A stretch of 7,765 bases of DNA from contig JACIYD010000061.1 of assembly GCA_014360105.1 (NCBI GenBank), positions 1 to 7,765 on the forward strand, read 5' to 3'. Below are positions 4,838 through 7,765 of the stretch, piece by piece (the first letter of the stretch is position 1; the number at the start of each line of letters is the position of its first letter). Under the pieces are notes generated by a model, which was given only the letters and a program-made list of their open reading frames with translations, searched no databases and was not told the DNA's origin. The position numbers and the translations under genes are program-made. This DNA is from Clostridia bacterium. GTDB taxonomy: Bacteria > Bacillota > DSM-521 > Neomoorellales > SLTJ01.

Positions 4838-5224
4838 ATGGCCCTGGCTGTCGGTACCGTGGTAGAAGGAGTGGTTACGGGCATCACCAAATTCGGCGCC
4901 TTTGTCCAACTCCCCACGGGTGAAACGGGACTGGTCCACATTTCAGAAGTCGCCGACACCTTTGTCAAAGATGTCAAGGATTACTTGAAGGAACAGGATC
5001 GGGTGCGCGTCAAAATTATTAACGTGGACGAACGGGGACGAATCGGTCTTTCTATTAAGCAAGCCGACCCGAACTACGAGCCGAGGCGGCGACCGCGCCA
5101 CCGACCCAACTTTGACGCTTCCTTTGAGGAAAAGCTCGCGCGATTTTTGAAGGAAAGCGACGACCGCCTGCAGGATCTCAAACGCAATGTGGACGCCAAG
5201 CGAGGCGGCCGCGGCGCCAGATAG
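4838..5224 (+). CDS. yabR: S1-domain RNA-binding protein (YabR / general stress protein 13 type)
   Basis: A 128-residue protein with one S1 OB-fold domain at about residues 4-75: VGTVVEGVVTGITKFGAFVQL, then GETGLVHISEVADTFVKDVKDYLKEQDRVRVKIINVD and RGRIGLSIK, the canonical S1 strand order seen in ribosomal protein S1 and polynucleotide phosphorylase. The tail is very basic (RRRPRHR) and then helical and charged (EEKLARFLKESDDRLQDL), ending KRGGRGAR. In B. subtilis, yabR follows divIC and its product associates with ribosomes or RNA; the exact role is unclear. ATG 4838 fits the family start, with GGGGGA around 4820-4825 upstream at slightly long spacing. It has its own consensus promoter and its own terminator, so it appears to be a single-gene unit. 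Confidence 0.92.
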   Translation: MALAVGTVVEGVVTGITKFGAFVQLPTGETGLVHISEVADTFVKDVKDYLKEQDRVRVKIINVDERGRIGLSIKQADPNYEPRRRPRHRPNFDASFEEKLARFLKESDDRLQDLKRNVDAKRGGRGAR

Positions 5225-5226
5225 AA

Positions 5227-5249
5227 GAACCCTCCCACCGGGAGGGTTC
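5227..5249 (+). terminator. Terminator hairpin after the S1-domain gene
   Basis: GAACCCTCCC (5227-5236) and GGGAGGGTTC (5240-5249) form a perfect 10-bp stem around the loop ACC, starting 2 bases after the stop codon. The following bases (GCTGTCTCTT) are T-rich but not a clean T run, so efficiency is uncertain, although the hairpin is very stable. Confidence 0.75.
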
Positions 5250-5321
5250 GCTGTCTCTTCGGGCCGGTACGGCCAGTGCAGGCTTACTCCGGGAAGCGGA
5301 ACCGGAAGGGGTGACGCGATC

Positions 5322-6164
5322 ATGCCTGAGGGCGACGCACAAGGGGCGGTGCTCGCCGCCGTAGACATCGGTTCGCACGCCGTGCGCCTGCTGGTGGCAC
5401 AGCGGATAAACGGCGCCATCGTCCCTTTGCGGCGGGAGCTGATCGCTACACGCCTCGGCGAGAGGATGGCAGACGGGATACTGGGCGAAGCGGCGCAAAG
5501 GCGTACCTTGGCGGCTCTGGCCGATCTTGCCGCCGTTTTGCGCCCTTATGCGCCCCGGGCAGTAACCGCCGTGGCCACCAGCGCCGTACGCGAGGCGCGT
5601 AACGGTCGGGATTTCGCCAGGGCAGCCGGTGTCGTACTGCGGGTACCGGTACGGGTCCTCAGGGGAGACGAGGAAGCGCGCCTTAGCTATCTGGGCGCCG
5701 TGCGGGGCCTAGGGTTGGCGGAAGCGGTAGTGGTAGACATCGGGGGCGGCAGTACCGAGCTCGTTTATTCCTGGGGCGAAACCCTGGTGGCCCGCTCCTG
5801 GCCCGTGGGAGCGATGCGCCCGGCGGACGCCTCGCGGGTTGCGGTGGAGCAAGCCCTCCGGAACGTGAGCGCGGGCGTACCGCCCTCTTTGCCCCTGGTG
5901 GGTGTGGGCGGTACGGTGACCACTCTGGTGGCGGTGGAAAAGCGGCTCGTGCCTTATGATCCGCAGAAGGTGCACGGCACTGTGCTGGCGGCGGCAGCCG
6001 TGGACCGCCTTTTCGCGTATCTGGCCGGCCTGGGTCTGGTGGAGCGGCGGCAGGTACCCGGGCTGCAGCCCGAAAGGGCCGATATTATCCTTAACGGGAT
6101 CGTCATCCTTCAGGTTGTCCTTGCCCAGCTCGGCCGGAGCGCTTTGACCGTAAGCGAGGCCGAC
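5322..6164 (+). CDS. Ppx/GppA family phosphatase, 3' end lost at the junction
   Basis: Ppx/GppA proteins belong to the ASKHA (actin-like ATPase) superfamily and hydrolyse polyphosphate or guanosine pentaphosphate. The product shows DIGSHAVRLLVA (residues 15-26; most relatives have D-I-G-S-N-S, so Asn is His here), VATSAVREARNG (84-94), RGDEEARLSYLGAV (114-127) with the catalytic-region glutamates, VVDIGGGSTELV (137-148), LVGVGGTVTTLVAVEK (192-207) and PGLQPERADIILNGIVIL (246-263). ATG 5322 has GGAAGGGG at 5304-5311 with 10 nt of spacing. Family similarity runs to LTVSEAD (residue 281, base 6164) and then stops abruptly. The short Gram-positive form should continue only some 15-25 residues, roughly with a G-x-R-E-G-x-x type end. 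After 6165 the same frame runs on to 6296 through sequence antisense to a kinase gene, which is not real protein. Choice between exopolyphosphatase and pppGpp hydrolase is not possible here. Confidence 0.88.
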
Positions 6165-6170
6165 TCTCGG
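6160..6170. other. Chimeric junction between Firmicute and actinobacterial sequence
   Basis: Ppx/GppA similarity ends at codon 6162-6164 and the minus-strand kinase similarity begins at codon 6166-6168 (the E of MPAEQLAE). Both proteins lose their expected next residues at this one point. There is no transposase, attachment-like duplication or tRNA here. Best explained as an assembly or cloning chimera. Confidence 0.8.
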
Positions 6171-7725
6171 CGAGTTGCTCGGCGGGCATGCCGACGCCGT
6201 GGTCGACGACGGCGAGCAGGTAGCCGCCCGCGACCTTGCGGCCGTACACCTCGACCTCCAGATCGGGCGGCGAGAAGGCGAGCCCGTTCTCGATGAGTTC
6301 GGCCAAGATGTGCGCGAGTTCGCTCACCACGGCACCGGTCACCGCGATGTCGTCGACCCGGCGCAGCACCACCCGCCGGTAGTCGTCGACCTCTGACAAC
6401 CCGGCCCGGATCACGTCGGTGAGCGCGATCGGCTCGGCCCACCGGCGCGGGCTCGCCTCACCGACGAGCACCAGCAAGCTTTCGGCGTTGCGCCGCATGC
6501 GGGTGGCGAGGTGATCGAGTTCGAACAGGTTCGACAGCGCCTTCGGGTCGAGTTCCTCGCGTTCGAACTCGCTGATCAATCCCAGCTGGCGGCGCACCAG
6601 GTTCTGATTGCGGCGGGCCAGATTCGCCATCGACTCGGTGGTGTTGCGCCGCACCAGCGCCTGCTCGGAGGCGAGATCGAACGCGGTGGTCTGCACGCGA
6701 TCCAAAGCGCCCGCGACAGCGGCGATCTCGATACTCGCACCGGGCGGTGTGCGGACCGGGGCGGGCGGATCGGGGTGGGCGTCGGCGGCGCTGTGCCATG
6801 CCGCGATCACCTCGGGCAGTCGTGTCGAGGCTACGTCGTCGGCCTCGGTCGCCAGCCGGGCCAGCGGGCGGACGATGGCCCGGATACTGGCGAACACCAG
6901 GGCGAATTCGGCGGCGATCGCGAGCAGCGCGGCCAGGGCGAAACCGGCCAGGATCAGTGCGGCGTCGCGACGGAGTTTCTCGGCGCGCGCACCGACATCG
7001 TCGCCGATGACCTGCTGCACGACACGCTGCTCGTCGATGACCGCGGTCATCTGCGCCCACCACACGGCCGGGTCGACCGGCGTGACCAGCGGCCCCAGCG
7101 TCGAGGCGATCGCGATGTTCTCCGATTCGGTGGCCCGCGTGGCGTTCTCGCTCGCCAGCACGGCGTCGAGCCGAGCCTGCTGGGCGGGGGTCGCATCGTG
7201 GCCGAACGCGGTGAGCGCGGCATTGCGGGCGGCCCGGATGTCGAGGAACTGCACGTACTCCCCCGGCGCGAATTCCCCGGCGGCGAAGACGCCGTTGAGG
7301 AATCCGCGCTCGCGGGCGGCGAATTCCTTCGCGTCACCGAGGGCGTAGAGCGCTTGCAGGCCGTGGCGGACGGCTGGGTCACGGGCCTGGTCAAGACCGA
7401 GGGAGAGACGGTTCAGCGCATCGATGCCGTCGGTGTAGAACTGGAACGCCGCCTGCCGGGTGACATTGCGATTGTCGATCTGCGAGCGGATCGCGGGCAT
7501 CCCCGCCAGATGACCCAGCGCCGAGCGCACCTCCTCCGCACCGGGTGGACCACCCGCGACAGCGTGCACCAGCGTGCGCAGGGCGGCATCGGTGCCGGTG
7601 CGCTGGTCGGTGACAGGTTGACGCAGGCGCTGGTCACCGCCGAGCAGGCCGTTGCTCAGCCCCCGCTCGCGCTGCACCTGCTGCACGAGGTCCTGCGCGG
7701 CCAGCGCGACCGTCACGGCGTCCAC
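6165..7725 (-). CDS. NIT-domain sensor histidine kinase (CvnA-like, actinobacterial), truncated at its 3' end
   Basis: This gene encodes a membrane histidine kinase with a nitrate/nitrite-sensing (NIT) extracellular domain, a type abundant in Nocardia and Streptomyces, where CvnA starts conservon operons. From GTG 7725 about 520 residues are visible: the NIT domain (about 10-248) with its paired RERGLSNGL and RERGFLNGV motifs, one membrane segment (about 254-280), a HAMP region beginning RAIVRPLARLATEADDVA, the linker NLARRNQNLVRRQLGLISEFEREELDP, the FELDHLATRM motif with probable phosphoacceptor His405, and an ATPase domain with N box ELIENGLAFSPP (Asn480) and G1 box DHGVGM (508-513). It is cut after MPAEQLAE (520), so the G2 box and tail are missing. 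The first membrane segment is also absent: the frame is open only to 7755 and TAG lies at 7758-7756. Codons are strongly G/C-ending. It cannot be functional as assembled. Confidence 0.87.
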
Positions 7726-7765
7726 GGTCTCACCGCTGCAGCAGTAGGCACCGACCTATGTCAGA

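Noticed and set aside
6165..6296. C-terminal tail of the Ppx/GppA frame, rich in Arg
   Set aside because: It is the antisense of the kinase ATPase domain, created by the junction; the opposite strand reads as a proper protein.
6608..7348. 246-residue plus-strand frame opposite the kinase
   Set aside because: High-GC actinobacterial genes commonly leave long open antisense frames; the Ala/Ser/Arg-rich product shows no domain, while the minus strand is a clear NIT-HAMP-kinase.
1..7765. CRISPR array, tRNA or rRNA genes, toxin-antitoxin or defence genes
   Set aside because: No regularly spaced direct repeats, no cloverleaf or rRNA-like segment, and no defence-type domains were seen in either strand.

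Overview
The first ~6.16 kb read as one chromosomal stretch of a spore-forming anaerobic Firmicute. The gene order mazG, hup, rqcP, (SpoIID-like lipoprotein), yabP, yabQ, (small HTH gene), divIC, (SIMPL protein), S1-domain yabR, Ppx/GppA resembles the Bacillus subtilis yabN-yabO-yabP-yabQ-divIC-yabR neighbourhood, with extra genes inserted. TTG and GTG starts and moderately high GC suggest a thermophilic Clostridia lineage (Moorellaceae or Peptococcaceae-like). That placement is inference; no rRNA is present.

Layout. 1-494: C-terminal part of MazG. 580-1122: HU and RqcP, with the rqcP start directly following the hup stop. 1127-1166: hairpin with a short T run, then a SpoIID/LytB-domain lipoprotein (1172-2107) whose stop codon lies in the loop of its own terminator. 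2181-2755: sporulation pair yabP-yabQ. 2870-3073: a small HTH protein. 3074-3374: a non-coding stretch holding an inverted-repeat element. 3375-3809: DivIC/FtsB-like division protein. 3915-4580: SIMPL-domain protein without a visible signal peptide. 4695-4759: a second copy of the repeat module, followed by a full-consensus sigma-A promoter (4771-4799), the S1-domain gene (4838-5224) and a strong terminator hairpin. 5322 onward: Ppx/GppA phosphatase.

From about 6165 to the end the sequence changes character. The Ppx/GppA frame loses family similarity at an abrupt point. Everything to the right is the minus-strand coding sequence of an actinobacterial (Nocardia/Streptomyces-type) NIT-domain sensor histidine kinase, which is itself cut inside its ATPase domain at the same point. 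Two convergent genes from different phyla, each truncated at one junction with no mobile element, is best explained as a chimeric contig; a real recombination event is less likely.

Functionally the Firmicute part combines housekeeping (nucleotide clean-up by MazG, nucleoid packing by HU, stalled-ribosome rescue by RqcP), cell division (DivIC) and sporulation or spore-envelope functions (SpoIID-like, YabP, YabQ). I found no convincing novel defence or mobile system. The main candidates for follow-up are the paired/single intergenic repeat element, the uncharacterised HTH gene, and the chimera breakpoint.
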